Source: Erythrobacteraceae bacterium
GTDB taxonomy: Bacteria; Pseudomonadota; Alphaproteobacteria; Sphingomonadales; Sphingomonadaceae
Assembly: GCA_027486035.1 (NCBI GenBank)
Contig: JAIXPX010000031.1
Span: forward strand, 1-38,835
Direction of reading: 5' to 3'
Length of the DNA: 38,835 bases
The stretch's first letter is position 1. Each line of letters starts with the position of its first letter. A program made the position numbers and the translations under genes. Below the pieces are notes generated by a model. The model did no database searches, had not been told where the DNA came from, and saw only the letters and a list, made by a program, of their open reading frames with translations. This document shows positions 1-7,439 of this stretch, one piece after another.

Positions 1-303
1 ACCTTCCAGCGCGATGCCGCTGCGCGGGCCGGGATCTTCCACCACCTCATCACCCTGCCGACCTACCACACCGCCGCGCTCTCGACCGACAACCTCGCCC
101 GCGAGTATTTCGGCGAGGCCGGGATGCTGGGTTACGTCAAGAACGTTCAGCGCGAGGAGATCCGCCAGGGCATCGCCTGCGTGAAGCACCAGAACATGTC
201 GGGCAGCGACATTGGTGACGATCACAAGGAGTACTTCGCCGGTGAAGCCGCCCTCAAGGCCGGGGGCGTCCACAACACCATGAACCAGTTCGAAGCAGCT
301 TGA
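1..303 (+). CDS. aceA: Isocitrate lyase, C-terminal part (5' end outside window)
   Basis: The first 100 codons read in frame from base 1 to a TGA at 301-303. The peptide carries the C-terminal isocitrate lyase signature: a HLITLPTYHTAALS stretch, the run KHQNMSGSDIGDDHKEYF, and a closing NTMNQF. The enzyme splits isocitrate into glyoxylate and succinate in the glyoxylate shunt, needed for growth on acetate or fatty acids; the protein is cytosolic. The catalytic KKCGH loop lies upstream of the window, so only the lid and tetramer-swapping C-terminal tail is visible. An imperfect 9-bp stem (316-324 with 340-348) follows the stop and may be a weak terminator, though no U-run follows it. Confidence 0.93.
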   Translation, partial: TFQRDAAARAGIFHHLITLPTYHTAALSTDNLAREYFGEAGMLGYVKNVQREEIRQGIACVKHQNMSGSDIGDDHKEYFAGEAALKAGGVHNTMNQFEAA

Positions 304-401
304 GCGGAGACAAGGCCGGAGGGCTGCTGCACCAATGCGGCCTTCCGGTTGCCCGCCGATGCGCCTAGAGGCTTGGGGGACATCACCCCGAGGAGAGTGA
401 C

Positions 402-587
402 ATGACCGATACCGATACCCCGAAGACCGAGCCCGCCCGCGCCCGCGCGCTGCTCTCCACTGCCGACATGAAGCTGCTGCGCCGCGCGCTCGAGAGCCAT
501 GCCCGCGCCACCGAGGACCGCGAGGAGCTCGCCAAGATCAACGCGCTCCACCACCGCCTCGGCACCTACGTGCCCGCCTCGGAATAG
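402..587 (+). CDS. Small conserved-type hypothetical protein, 61 aa
   Basis: A 61-residue, strongly charged, probably helical cytosolic protein with no membrane segment or signal peptide. I do not recognise the family. The start is well supported: AGGAGA lies about six bases before the ATG. It follows aceA in the same direction with a 98-bp gap and ends 33 bp before a strong stem-loop with a T-run, so it looks like a real, separately terminated cistron. The middle reads as two amphipathic helices rich in Arg, Glu and Leu (residues 17-50). Co-transcription with aceA is possible but not shown. Confidence 0.72.
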   Translation: MTDTDTPKTEPARARALLSTADMKLLRRALESHARATEDREELAKINALHHRLGTYVPASE

Positions 588-600
588 CCCGCTTCACGAG

Positions 601-618
601 TTCTCCTGGGGAGGAGAA
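601..618 (+). other. Perfect hairpin just ahead of the terminator
   Basis: TTCTCCT at 601-607 and AGGAGAA at 612-618 form a perfect 7-bp stem with a GGGG loop, ending one base before the terminator stem begins at 620. The function is not evident; it may simply stabilise the transcript end. Confidence 0.5.
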
Positions 619-619
619 A

Positions 620-668
620 CGACCGCCGGAACGCCCTTTCGAGGTGCGCTCCGGCGGTCGCACTTTTT
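620..668 (+). terminator. Intrinsic terminator after the 61-aa gene
   Basis: An 11-bp perfect stem (620-630 with 650-660, CGACCGCCGGA and its complement) is followed three bases later by TTTTT at 664-668. This is a classic Rho-independent terminator for rightward transcription from aceA and the small gene, and it separates them from the convergent amidohydrolase gene. Confidence 0.85.
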
Positions 669-725
669 GTGCCCTACCGGCTCAGCCTTCGGCTGTGCTT
701 CGCAACCGCTACTTGAGGGCAGGGG

Positions 726-2045
726 TCACTTCTTCGCCATCAGCTTGAGCGTCGCCGCGGTCAGTGCCTCGGTCGCGGTCGCGATCACCAGCGGGGCGTC
801 GGGCGCCCAGAACGGCGAATGCAGCGAGGGCAGTTCGATCTCGCCCTTCTGCGCCCGGTCCCAGTCTGCCTGGGGCACGCCGCCCACCCAGAAGATGAGC
901 GACTGCACGCCCGCCTTGTCGGCGCGGTAGAACTGGCTGAAATCCTCGCCGCCCATCACGCTCGGCACTTCCCTCACCCGCTCGCCGAACCGCGCCTTTA
1001 GGCCCGCAGCGACCTTCTCGGTGAGTTCGGGAGTATTGTAGGTCGCGGGCGTATAGGGATCCTGCACGGTCACGCGCGGCAGCTTGTTCTCGGGCATCCC
1101 TGCCGCGATCGCCTCGCCGCGCGCGATGCGGGCGATCCCGTCGAGCAGGTGCTTCCTCGTCTCGTCACTATAGCTCCGGACGGTCAGCTGGAGGCGTGCC
1201 TCGTCGGGGATGATGTTATGCTTGGCGCCCGCCTGGAAGCTGCCCACCGTCACAACCGCAGCATCGGTCGGATCAAGCTCGCGGCTGACCAGCGTCTGGA
1301 GACGCATGACGATGCTTGCGGCAACCACCACCGGGTCCTTGGTGGTATGCGGATAGGCGCCGTGCCCGCCGACACCGGGGACGACCACATCGACCGTATC
1401 GACATTGGCGAGGGCAAAGCCCTTGGTGTAGCCGATCTGCCCCGCAGGGAACTGCGCGGCATCGTGGAAGGCCAGCACGTATTGGGGCTTGGGGAAGCGG
1501 GTGTAGAGCCCGTCGTCGAGCATCGCCTTGGCGCCCTGCCCGATCTCCTCGGCGGGCTGGAGGATCATCACCAGGGTGCCCGACCACTCGGCCTTTCTTT
1601 TGGCGAGCTGCTGGGCGGTGCCGATCCATGCCGTCATGTGGGTATCATGGCCGCAGGCGTGCATCACCCCGGTCTCGGTGCCGTTCTGCGCCACGGCGCG
1701 CACCCTGGAGGCATAGGGCAGCCCGGTCTGCTCGACCACCGGCAGGCCGTCCATGTCGGCGCGCAGCAGCACCACCGGGCCGGGGCCGTTCCTCATCACC
1801 GCGACGACGCCGGTCTTGCCGACGCCCTCGGTCACCGCGAAGCCCAGCGCCCGGGCACGCGCGGCGAGCTTTCTGGCAGTCTCAACCTCTTGAAAAGAAA
1901 GCTCGGGATGCTGGTGGAGGTCCTTGTAGAGCTCGACCAGCGCCGGCATGTCGGCGGCCACGGCTTCGCGCAGATTGTCCGCCTGCGCGGGCGTCGCGGC
2001 GAGGCCCAGAAGGCTTGCTGCACCGAGTAGAAAAGAGTGTCGCAT
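726..2045 (-). CDS. Exported M20-family amidohydrolase (peptidase M20D type), 439 aa
   Basis: A zinc-dependent amidohydrolase of the N-acyl-amino-acid / hippurate / IAA-amino-acid hydrolase group. Visible motifs: HPELS at residues 46-50, ADMDG at 96-100, HACGHD at 129-134 (metal ligands), the catalytic Glu pair E166-E167, and GGEDF near 365-369. The first 22 residues form a signal peptide ending AQA, so the mature enzyme is probably periplasmic. The start at 2045 is preferred over upstream ATGs because GGAG lies nine bases before it and the signal peptide then begins with MRH. Length fits the family. The natural substrate cannot be told from sequence; an N-acylated amino acid is likely. It is monocistronic, with tRNA-Leu upstream. 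Confidence 0.9.
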   Translation of the reverse strand: MRHSFLLGAASLLGLAATPAQADNLREAVAADMPALVELYKDLHQHPELSFQEVETARKLAARARALGFAVTEGVGKTGVVAVMRNGPGPVVLLRADMDGLPVVEQTGLPYASRVRAVAQNGTETGVMHACGHDTHMTAWIGTAQQLAKRKAEWSGTLVMILQPAEEIGQGAKAMLDDGLYTRFPKPQYVLAFHDAAQFPAGQIGYTKGFALANVDTVDVVVPGVGGHGAYPHTTKDPVVVAASIVMRLQTLVSRELDPTDAAVVTVGSFQAGAKHNIIPDEARLQLTVRSYSDETRKHLLDGIARIARGEAIAAGMPENKLPRVTVQDPYTPATYNTPELTEKVAAGLKARFGERVREVPSVMGGEDFSQFYRADKAGVQSLIFWVGGVPQADWDRAQKGEIELPSLHSPFWAPDAPLVIATATEALTAATLKLMAKK

Positions 2046-2122
2046 CGGGCCGGTCTCCATGTTGTGGAGACGATCATGGCACAAGGCGGGGCCCGATGAA
2101 ACGGGGTCCGGTCAGCCGGTAA

Positions 2123-2207
2123 TGGTGCCCCTGGCCAGACTCGAACTGGCACGGATTTCTCCAACCGATTTTGAGTCGGTCGCGTCTACCAATTCCACCA
2201 CAGGGGC
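2123..2207 (-). tRNA. tRNA-Leu (anticodon CAA)
   Basis: An 85-nt class II tRNA read on the minus strand. The acceptor stem GCCCCTG pairs with CAGGGGC, the discriminator is A, and CCA is encoded at 2123-2125. The anticodon loop CTCAAAA places CAA at 2173-2171, decoding UUG. A long variable arm lies between the anticodon and T arms, as expected for leucine tRNA. Confidence 0.96.
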
Positions 2208-2226
2208 CCCGGAGCGGTAGGGCAGG

Positions 2227-2255
2227 CTGTTAGCGAGGGCTGGCGAGGCTTGCAA
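2227..2255 (-). promoter_or_regulatory. Promoter of tRNA-Leu
   Basis: On the minus strand TTGCAA (-35, 2255-2250), a 17-bp spacer, and TAACAG (-10, 2232-2227) precede the tRNA by about 20 bp. The same spacing is found before the other three tRNA genes here. The -35 box directly abuts the parS-like site. Confidence 0.65.
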
Positions 2256-2271
2256 TGTTTCATGTGAAACA
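2256..2271. promoter_or_regulatory. parS-like ParB-binding site (15/16 match)
   Basis: TGTTTCATGTGAAACA differs from the widely conserved bacterial parS palindrome TGTTTCACGTGAAACA at one central base. It lies in intergenic DNA between tRNA-Leu and the inositol-phosphatase gene. A second one-mismatch copy lies at 26306-26321. ParB binding is inferred from the match only. Confidence 0.6.
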
Positions 2272-2315
2272 TCGTTTCGGCGCCGGTCTGGAGGGGGTCT
2301 GAACGGGGTCTGGAA

Positions 2316-2340
2316 GGGGTCTGGCGCGCGCCAGAACCCC
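2316..2340. repeat. Palindrome and GGGGTCTG repeats beyond the inositol-phosphatase gene
   Basis: A 16-bp perfect palindrome (TCTGGCGCGCGCCAGA, about 2320-2335) is flanked by GGGG and CCCC, giving a strong hairpin just past the stop of the minus-strand gene. Three GGGGTCTG units at 2293-2322 lead into it. It could act as a transcript end, but there is no U-run. Confidence 0.5.
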
Positions 2341-2348
2341 TCTGACCC

Positions 2349-3167
2349 CTAGCGCAGCGCCCCTGCGAGCAGCTTGTGCAACTTGGAATGGAGCGCGTCG
2401 TTCGCGGCCAGCACCTGATCGGCATGGATCGCCTCCGAGCGTCCCCGGAAATCGCTGACGAAGCCGCCTGCCTCGCGAACCAGCAGACAGCCGGCAGCCG
2501 TATCCCATTCCGAAAGGCCGCTTTCCCAGAACCCGTCAAACCGGCCCTGCGCCACATAGGCCAGATCGAGAGAAGCGGCGCCAAAGCGACGAATGCCCGC
2601 GACCTCGGGGCCGATGGCACCGAAGATGCGGCTCCATTCGGCAAAGTCGCCATGGCCGAAGAAGGGCACGCCGGTCGCCACCAGCGCATCCGACAGACGC
2701 GAGCGGGCCGAGACCCTGAGGCGCGCGTCATGGAGCCATGCCCCGCGCGACTTTTCCGCCCAGAAGGTCTGGTCGGTGATCGGCTGATAGACCACGCCCG
2801 CGACCACATCGCCCCAGCCCTTGCCGTCGGGACGGGGCTCCTGCGCGGCGATGCTGATCGCGAAATGCGGAATGCCGTGGAGGAAGTTGCTGGTGCCATC
2901 AAGCGGATCGACGATCCAGCGGGGCATCCCGGGATCGCCCTCGATCACGCCCGCCTCCTCCATCACGAAGCCCCAGCCCGGACGGGCCGCGAGCAATTCG
3001 TCATAGAGCGTGCGCTCGGACCGCATATCGGCCTTGCTGACGAAATCGGCCGGGCCCTTGCGGGAGACCTGAAGGTGCTCGACTTCGCCGAAATCGCGCC
3101 GCAAACGCCCGCCCGCCTTGCGCGCGGCGCGTTCCATGACGCGGATGAGGCCGGAAATAGCTGCCAT
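2349..3167 (-). CDS. Inositol monophosphatase family protein, 272 aa
   Basis: A Mg-dependent, Li-sensitive-type phosphatase of the IMPase/SuhB/HisN superfamily. The two family signatures are clear: WIVDPLDGTSNFLHGIPHF (metal-binding Asp pair) and WDTAAGCLLVREAGG near the C-terminus, with an EE metal-ligand pair in FVMEEAG. The frame stays open upstream into efp, but ATG at 3167 gives the family's normal length, and the residues before it are low-complexity Arg-rich shadow sequence. It lies 8 bp after the efp stop on the same strand, so the two are probably co-transcribed. The substrate may be inositol phosphate, histidinol phosphate or a nucleotide phosphate such as PAP; sequence alone does not decide. 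Confidence 0.92.
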   Translation of the reverse strand: MAAISGLIRVMERAARKAGGRLRRDFGEVEHLQVSRKGPADFVSKADMRSERTLYDELLAARPGWGFVMEEAGVIEGDPGMPRWIVDPLDGTSNFLHGIPHFAISIAAQEPRPDGKGWGDVVAGVVYQPITDQTFWAEKSRGAWLHDARLRVSARSRLSDALVATGVPFFGHGDFAEWSRIFGAIGPEVAGIRRFGAASLDLAYVAQGRFDGFWESGLSEWDTAAGCLLVREAGGFVSDFRGRSEAIHADQVLAANDALHSKLHKLLAGALR

Positions 3168-3175
3168 GTGTCTGC

Positions 3176-3739
3176 TCAGCCCGCCTTGCCGACGTAGGCC
3201 TGCTCGTAGACGTCGACGATGATGCGCGTGCCGCTGCCGATATGCGGCGGCACCATGATGCGCACGCCGTTGTCGAGGATCGCAGGCTTGTAGCTCGACG
3301 AGGCGGTCTGTCCCTTCACCACGGCGTCGGCCTCGACGATGGTGGCTTCGACCTGCGCGGGCAGCTCCACCGAGATCGGCTTTTCGTCCCACAGTTCGAG
3401 CGCGACCTGCATCCCGTCCTGGAGGAAGGGACGCGCATCGCCCAGCAGATCGCCCGGCAGGGTGATCTGCTCGTAGGTGTCGTTGTCCATGAAGACGAGG
3501 TCATCGCCCTCGGCATAGAGGAACTGGAAGTCCTTGGTGTCGAGCCGCACGCGCTCGACCGTGTCGGCGCTGCGGAAACGCACGTTGGTTTTGCGGCCGT
3601 CCTGCAGGTTCTTCATCTCGACCTGCATGTAGGCCCCGCCCTTGCCCGGCTGGGTGTGCTGGATCTTGGCGACCTTCCAGATGCCGCCTTCATATTCGAG
3701 AATGTTGCCGGGGCGGATGTCGACGCCGCTGATCTTCAT
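3176..3739 (-). CDS. efp: Translation elongation factor P, 187 aa
   Basis: EF-P binds between the P and E sites of ribosomes stalled at polyproline and stimulates peptide-bond formation. The protein starts [12 protein letters not shown] and has the KOW-like N-terminal domain followed by two OB domains. Its tip loop PGKGGA (residues 31-36) carries Lys33, equivalent to the lysine that receives beta-lysine in enterobacteria; the modifying enzymes are not in this window. Length equals the usual 185-190 residues. The frame is open far upstream, but ATG at 3739 is the family start. It leads a probable two-gene operon with the inositol-phosphatase gene. Confidence 0.97.
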   Translation of the reverse strand: MKISGVDIRPGNILEYEGGIWKVAKIQHTQPGKGGAYMQVEMKNLQDGRKTNVRFRSADTVERVRLDTKDFQFLYAEGDDLVFMDNDTYEQITLPGDLLGDARPFLQDGMQVALELWDEKPISVELPAQVEATIVEADAVVKGQTASSSYKPAILDNGVRIMVPPHIGSGTRIIVDVYEQAYVGKAG

Positions 3740-3929
3740 GGGCTTTGGGCCTTTATGCGAGGTGGAAAGAGCAAAGGTGCGGGCTGCCCTTAAGGTGCCG
3801 CGCCGGAAATGATGCGCGCCCATAGCCGAGGCGGTGCGTCCCGGCAAGCATGGGCAGGCGCGCTGCCACAAGGCTGCAGCGCGGCGAAAGCCTTGGCGCG
3901 CCAGCCCCACCCCTGTTATGGCGCGGATC

Positions 3930-4364
3930 ATGACGAAGAAGCGCCTTGTGCCCCATTTCCCCCTTGTGCTTGCCGGTGCGGCGGCGCTGGCTGCCTGTGC
4001 CGCCACAAGCGCGGCAGGGCAGGACCGCAAGGCCTCACGCCCCGCTCCCCGCGCCGCGACCGGTTCGGGCGGGGTGCTCGGCATCCTCCAGCACGGCCTC
4101 TGGCAATGCGCCCTGCCCGGCGATGCCGACGGCGAGGCCTTTATCGAGGTGCCGGAGGAAGCCTTCCGCATCGGCACCGCTTCCAGCTACCAGAGCGCGG
4201 AAGGCGAGGGAATCTACCTCCTGCGCGGCAATGAACTGCTCTTCACCCGCGGCCCGAAGCAGAACCAGCGATTCCGCCTGCGCGGCGAGAACACCCTGCA
4301 AAAGCTCGATCCCGACGGGAACGAGAGCAAGCTGATCTGCACCCGGCTCGGGCGCGGGCTCTAA
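3930..4364 (+). CDS. Small predicted lipoprotein, 144 aa, function unknown
   Basis: Divergent from efp. The N-terminus is [10 protein letters not shown] followed by a hydrophobic stretch ending in the lipobox L20-A21-A22-C23, so it is probably lipid-anchored in the outer or inner membrane facing the periplasm. The remaining 120 residues are soluble, begin with a basic, Ala/Pro-rich linker, and contain a compact region with two Cys (in [11 protein letters not shown] and SKLICTRL) that could form a disulphide. ATG at 3930 was chosen because it puts the charged residues right before the hydrophobic core; ATG at 3918 would add four residues. No clear ribosome-binding site is seen for either. I do not recognise the family. 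Confidence 0.75.
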   Translation: MTKKRLVPHFPLVLAGAAALAACAATSAAGQDRKASRPAPRAATGSGGVLGILQHGLWQCALPGDADGEAFIEVPEEAFRIGTASSYQSAEGEGIYLLRGNELLFTRGPKQNQRFRLRGENTLQKLDPDGNESKLICTRLGRGL

Positions 4365-4371
4365 GGCGCGC

Positions 4372-4686
4372 TCAGTCGAAACGCTGGCCGCGGATCACCT
4401 CGACATTGCTGACGAGGAGCACCAGATGGTGCGGCGCGAGCAGCGGGGTGAGGAGATCGGCAAGCCGGTCGGCGCAATCCTGCGTCGTCACCGCCATGAA
4501 CAGCACCTTGGCCGTGGCGCCCGAGACCTGATCGTCGCGCCAGCGCCCCGAATGGCCCATCCCGCCCAGCGTCGGCAGCAAGGTGTAGTGATCGATCCCG
4601 GCATTCGCGGCGATGCGCTCGATCGCGGGGATCAGCGGCTCGTCGGCGAGCACCTCGACGCGGCGACGGATGATGGTTTCAGTCAT
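4372..4686 (-). CDS. sbtB: PII-like regulator, probable SbtB partner of the bicarbonate permease, 104 aa
   Basis: A ferredoxin-like PII-superfamily protein. It has the beta-alpha-beta start (ETIIRRRVEVLADE), a Gly/Arg-rich T-loop-like segment (residues 38-55, GGMGHSGRWRDDQVSG), and a second half ending in NVEVIRGQRFD. ATG at 4686 overlaps the stop of the upstream permease in an ATGA, so translation is probably coupled. In cyanobacteria SbtB is a PII-like protein that binds adenyl nucleotides and gates SbtA. The same role is inferred here from adjacency and fold, not from recognisable nucleotide-binding residues. DUF3240-type PII-like proteins are an alternative label. Confidence 0.75.
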   Translation of the reverse strand: MTETIIRRRVEVLADEPLIPAIERIAANAGIDHYTLLPTLGGMGHSGRWRDDQVSGATAKVLFMAVTTQDCADRLADLLTPLLAPHHLVLLVSNVEVIRGQRFD

Positions 4687-5651
4687 GACACGAACACCTC
4701 GGAGAGCTGCCTTGCGACCCAAGCGTAATAGGGAATGCCGAGCGTGAGGTTGAAGGGGAAGGTGACGGCAAGGCTCATGCCCAGATAGAGCCCCGGATTG
4801 GCTTCCGGCAGGGCGAGGCGCATCACCGCCGGAACGGCGATATAGCTGGCGCTGCCCGCGAGGATGCCGAGCGCTGCGGCAGAGCCTGCATCAAGCCCCG
4901 CGCCAAGCGCCAGAGCGACGCCCACGGTGCCGTTGGCGAGCGGCAGGACAATGGCGAGGCCTGCGGTGCGGAGGGTGAGCACCCGGCGGTCCATCAGACG
5001 CCGCGCCGCGATCAGGCCCATGTCGAGCAGGAACAGGCACAGCATCCCCTTGAACAGCGCATCGAACACCGGGGCAATCGGCGCAAAGCCGGGCTTGCCC
5101 GTGATGGTGCCGATGATGAAACTGCCTACCAGCAGCACCACCGATCCGTTGAAGAAGGTCTCGTGCAACAGCCCCCCGCGCGCGGCGAGCGCATCGCCCT
5201 CACCGCGCCGGGCGAGCAAGAGGCCGGTGAGGATCGCGGGCGTCTCCATCAGCGCCAGAACCGCGACCATGAAGCCGGCCGGCGCCATGCCGATGGCGCG
5301 CAGCACTTCCGATCCGGCAGCGAAGGTGACGACGCTGACCGACCCGTAATGCGCGGCGACGGCTGCAGCATTGGTACGGTCGAGCCGGCCCATGGTCCGT
5401 AAGGCCCAGAAGGCCGGAAGCGGGAGAAGGAAGGACAGCAGCAGGCCGCACAGGCCCGCTACGAGCATGGCGGCGGTGAGCCCGGTTTCCGCCACCTCGA
5501 CCCCGCCGCGAAGGCCGATCGACATCATCAGATAGAGCGCGATGGCCTTGGCCACGGCCTCGGGCACGGCAAGGTCCGAGCGCGCGAAGGCCGCCAGCGC
5601 GCCGAGCAGGAAGAACAGCACCACCGGCTGCAACAGCGCCTCAACGGCCAT
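4683..5651 (-). CDS. sbtA: SbtA-like sodium-dependent bicarbonate permease, 322 aa
   Basis: A hydrophobic inner-membrane protein with about ten predicted membrane segments. The motif AAHYGSVSVVTFAAGSEVL near residues 100-118 and the later LMETPAILTGLLLARR are hallmarks of the SbtA family, whose cyanobacterial members import HCO3- with Na+. Length is close to, slightly shorter than, cyanobacterial SbtA. The gene is followed by a PII-like gene with a 4-base overlap, matching the sbtA-sbtB arrangement. No carboxysome or Rubisco genes are seen here, so in this organism the bicarbonate probably serves anaplerotic or biosynthetic carboxylases, or pH balance. Substrate is inferred from family. Confidence 0.85.
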   Translation of the reverse strand: MAVEALLQPVVLFFLLGALAAFARSDLAVPEAVAKAIALYLMMSIGLRGGVEVAETGLTAAMLVAGLCGLLLSFLLPLPAFWALRTMGRLDRTNAAAVAAHYGSVSVVTFAAGSEVLRAIGMAPAGFMVAVLALMETPAILTGLLLARRGEGDALAARGGLLHETFFNGSVVLLVGSFIIGTITGKPGFAPIAPVFDALFKGMLCLFLLDMGLIAARRLMDRRVLTLRTAGLAIVLPLANGTVGVALALGAGLDAGSAAALGILAGSASYIAVPAVMRLALPEANPGLYLGMSLAVTFPFNLTLGIPYYAWVARQLSEVFVS

Positions 5652-5751
5652 CGCGGCGGCCCTGCGGCTGAAGGAAGACGATCATGGACATGCCCCTATG
5701 GATGATGCGTCATGGACGTTCCGCGGGCCGTCCCGTTCCCGCGTTGCCCGC

Positions 5752-6390
5752 CTAGCCGCGCATCGCCTTGGCGAAGGCCTCGATCGCGGCAACCTCGTCC
5801 CCGCCCCAGACAGCGTGGCTGACGGCGAGGAAATCGGCTCCCGCCTCGACCAGCGGCGGGCAGTTTTCGGGGGTGATGCCGCCGATGGCGACGCAGGGGA
5901 TTTCGAACAGCTGGGTCCACCAGCGGATGAGGTCGGGCGTCGGGCGTTCCGCGTCACCCTTGTCCTTGGTCGCGGAGGGGAAGAACGCGCCGAAGGCGAC
6001 ATAGTCCGCCCCCGCCTCGCCCGCTTCCATCGCCATGTGGCGGCTGGCGTGGCAGGTGACGCCGATCTGCGCTTCGCGCCCGAGTTCGGCGCGTGCGTCT
6101 TTGGGCGAGCCGTCGCCCTGCCCCAGGTGCACCCCATCGGCCTTCAGCCGCTTGGCCAGCGCCACCGAATCATTGACGATGAACGCCACGTCATGCGCGG
6201 CGCAGATCGCCTGCAAGGGGGCGGCGAGGCGCGCGGCCTCGTGGCTCTCCAGCCCCTTGACGCGGAACTGGAAGGCCGTGACGAGATCGCCGTGCCGCCG
6301 CGCGCCGGCGGCCAGCGCGCGTTCGAGCCTTGCGGGGAACTCTCCGCCGACATCGAGCGGGGAGATGAGATAGAGCTGGGTCTGGGTCAT
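5752..6390 (-). CDS. thiE: Thiamine-phosphate synthase family protein, 212 aa
   Basis: A TIM-barrel enzyme that joins HMP pyrophosphate and the thiazole phosphate to give thiamine monophosphate. Family features: QFRVKG near the N-terminus (usual QLRxK), NDSVALAKRLKADGVHLGQ, GVTCHAS (usual GxSxH), ADYVAFGAFFPSATK, and IGGITPEN near the phosphate site. Length is normal for ThiE. It sits 41 bp downstream of the class I aldolase gene on the same strand and is likely co-transcribed. I saw no thi-box in front of it. The GVTCHAS variant and the 'QF' for 'QL' leave a small chance that it is a TenI-type paralogue instead. Confidence 0.85.
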   Translation of the reverse strand: MTQTQLYLISPLDVGGEFPARLERALAAGARRHGDLVTAFQFRVKGLESHEAARLAAPLQAICAAHDVAFIVNDSVALAKRLKADGVHLGQGDGSPKDARAELGREAQIGVTCHASRHMAMEAGEAGADYVAFGAFFPSATKDKGDAERPTPDLIRWWTQLFEIPCVAIGGITPENCPPLVEAGADFLAVSHAVWGGDEVAAIEAFAKAMRG

Positions 6391-6431
6391 GGCCGCGTGT
6401 CGCTAATGCTTCGCGCGGCCCATGTCACGCC

Positions 6432-7316
6432 TCAGACGCTTGCCGCGGCGATCTGGTCGATCGCCTTGCCGAGCACCGCGTCGAACTCCGCGTCGGACTG
6501 TCCCTTGCGCAGGTCCTGCAGGAGCCCGCGGCTGAAACTCGCGATCATGCCGGGGTTCTTGGCGAGGCGCGCGCAGGCATCGTCGGTCGAGAAGCCGCCC
6601 GACAGCGCGACGACGCGCAGCACCTTGGGGTGGTTCACCAGCGGGGCGTAGAGGCCCTCGGTCGCGGGGATCGAGAGCTTGAGCATCACCTGCCGGCCTG
6701 CGGGCAGGGCATCGAGGTGCCTGGTGATCTCGGCCAGCAGGATCGCTTCGCCCTCCGCGCGGTCCTCGGCGGTGATGTCATATTCGGGCTCGATGATCGG
6801 CATCAGGCCCGCAGCCGCGATCTGGTCGGCGACCTCGAACTGCTGGGCGACCACGGCCGCAATGCCGGCGGGGTTGGCCGATTTGATGACCGATCGCATC
6901 TTGGTGCCGAACATGCCGGCCGCTACCGACTTTGCGAGCAGCGCATCGAGCTTCACCATTGGCTTCATCAGCTGCACGCCGTCAGCTTCATCGGCGAGGC
7001 CTTCATCGACCTTGATGAACGGCACGATTCCGCGGGCCTTCAACGCATCCCCGGTCGAAACGCCATCCACCACGCCGTCCATGGTGCGCTCGAACAGGAT
7101 CGCGCCGATGACCTTGCCGCTGGCAAAGGAGGGCGCGGTGATGACCCGGGCGCGCATGGCGTGGATCTGGGCGAACATTTCCTCGTCACCCGACCACTCG
7201 GAGTCCTCCACTCCGTAGCCGCGCAGCGCCTTGGGGGTCGAGCCACCCGACTGGTCAAGCGCGGCGATGAAGCCCTGGCCGGTGGCGATGCGGGTCGTCA
7301 TTTCCTGGGTGTTCAT
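6432..7316 (-). CDS. fda: Fructose-bisphosphate aldolase class I, 294 aa
   Basis: A class I (Schiff-base, metal-independent) aldolase that interconverts fructose 1,6-bisphosphate with glyceraldehyde-3-phosphate and dihydroxyacetone phosphate. It shows FIAALDQSGGSTPKAL near the N-terminus, GIVPFIKVDEGL, IIEPEYDI, and VMLKLSIPATEGLY, where the Lys is the likely Schiff-base residue, then LSGGFS for phosphate binding. It is shorter than animal aldolases, as bacterial members are. It lies on the same strand as tkt, gap and pgk, though two small genes and a 123-bp gap come between, so it may have its own promoter. Confidence 0.92.
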   Translation of the reverse strand: MNTQEMTTRIATGQGFIAALDQSGGSTPKALRGYGVEDSEWSGDEEMFAQIHAMRARVITAPSFASGKVIGAILFERTMDGVVDGVSTGDALKARGIVPFIKVDEGLADEADGVQLMKPMVKLDALLAKSVAAGMFGTKMRSVIKSANPAGIAAVVAQQFEVADQIAAAGLMPIIEPEYDITAEDRAEGEAILLAEITRHLDALPAGRQVMLKLSIPATEGLYAPLVNHPKVLRVVALSGGFSTDDACARLAKNPGMIASFSRGLLQDLRKGQSDAEFDAVLGKAIDQIAAASV

Positions 7317-7439
7317 GGCGGGCTTGTCTCCAAGGGGGTGCGAGAGGTCGGATCTGTGTCTGCCCTCTATGCATAGGTATGCAAAGGAGCGTTGATGCGG
7401 CCCTTAGCGAGGCCTAGGCCGTGCTGCAACCGCGAAGGA

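Noticed and set aside
4687..5651. Citrate/sodium symporter or bile-acid-type transporter for the permease
   Set aside because: The HYGSVSVVTF signature and the PII-like partner fit the SbtA family better.
6391..6431. Possible TPP riboswitch before thiE
   Set aside because: Only 41 bp separate the aldolase stop from thiE, and no CTGAGA or ACCTGA-type thi-box elements are present.
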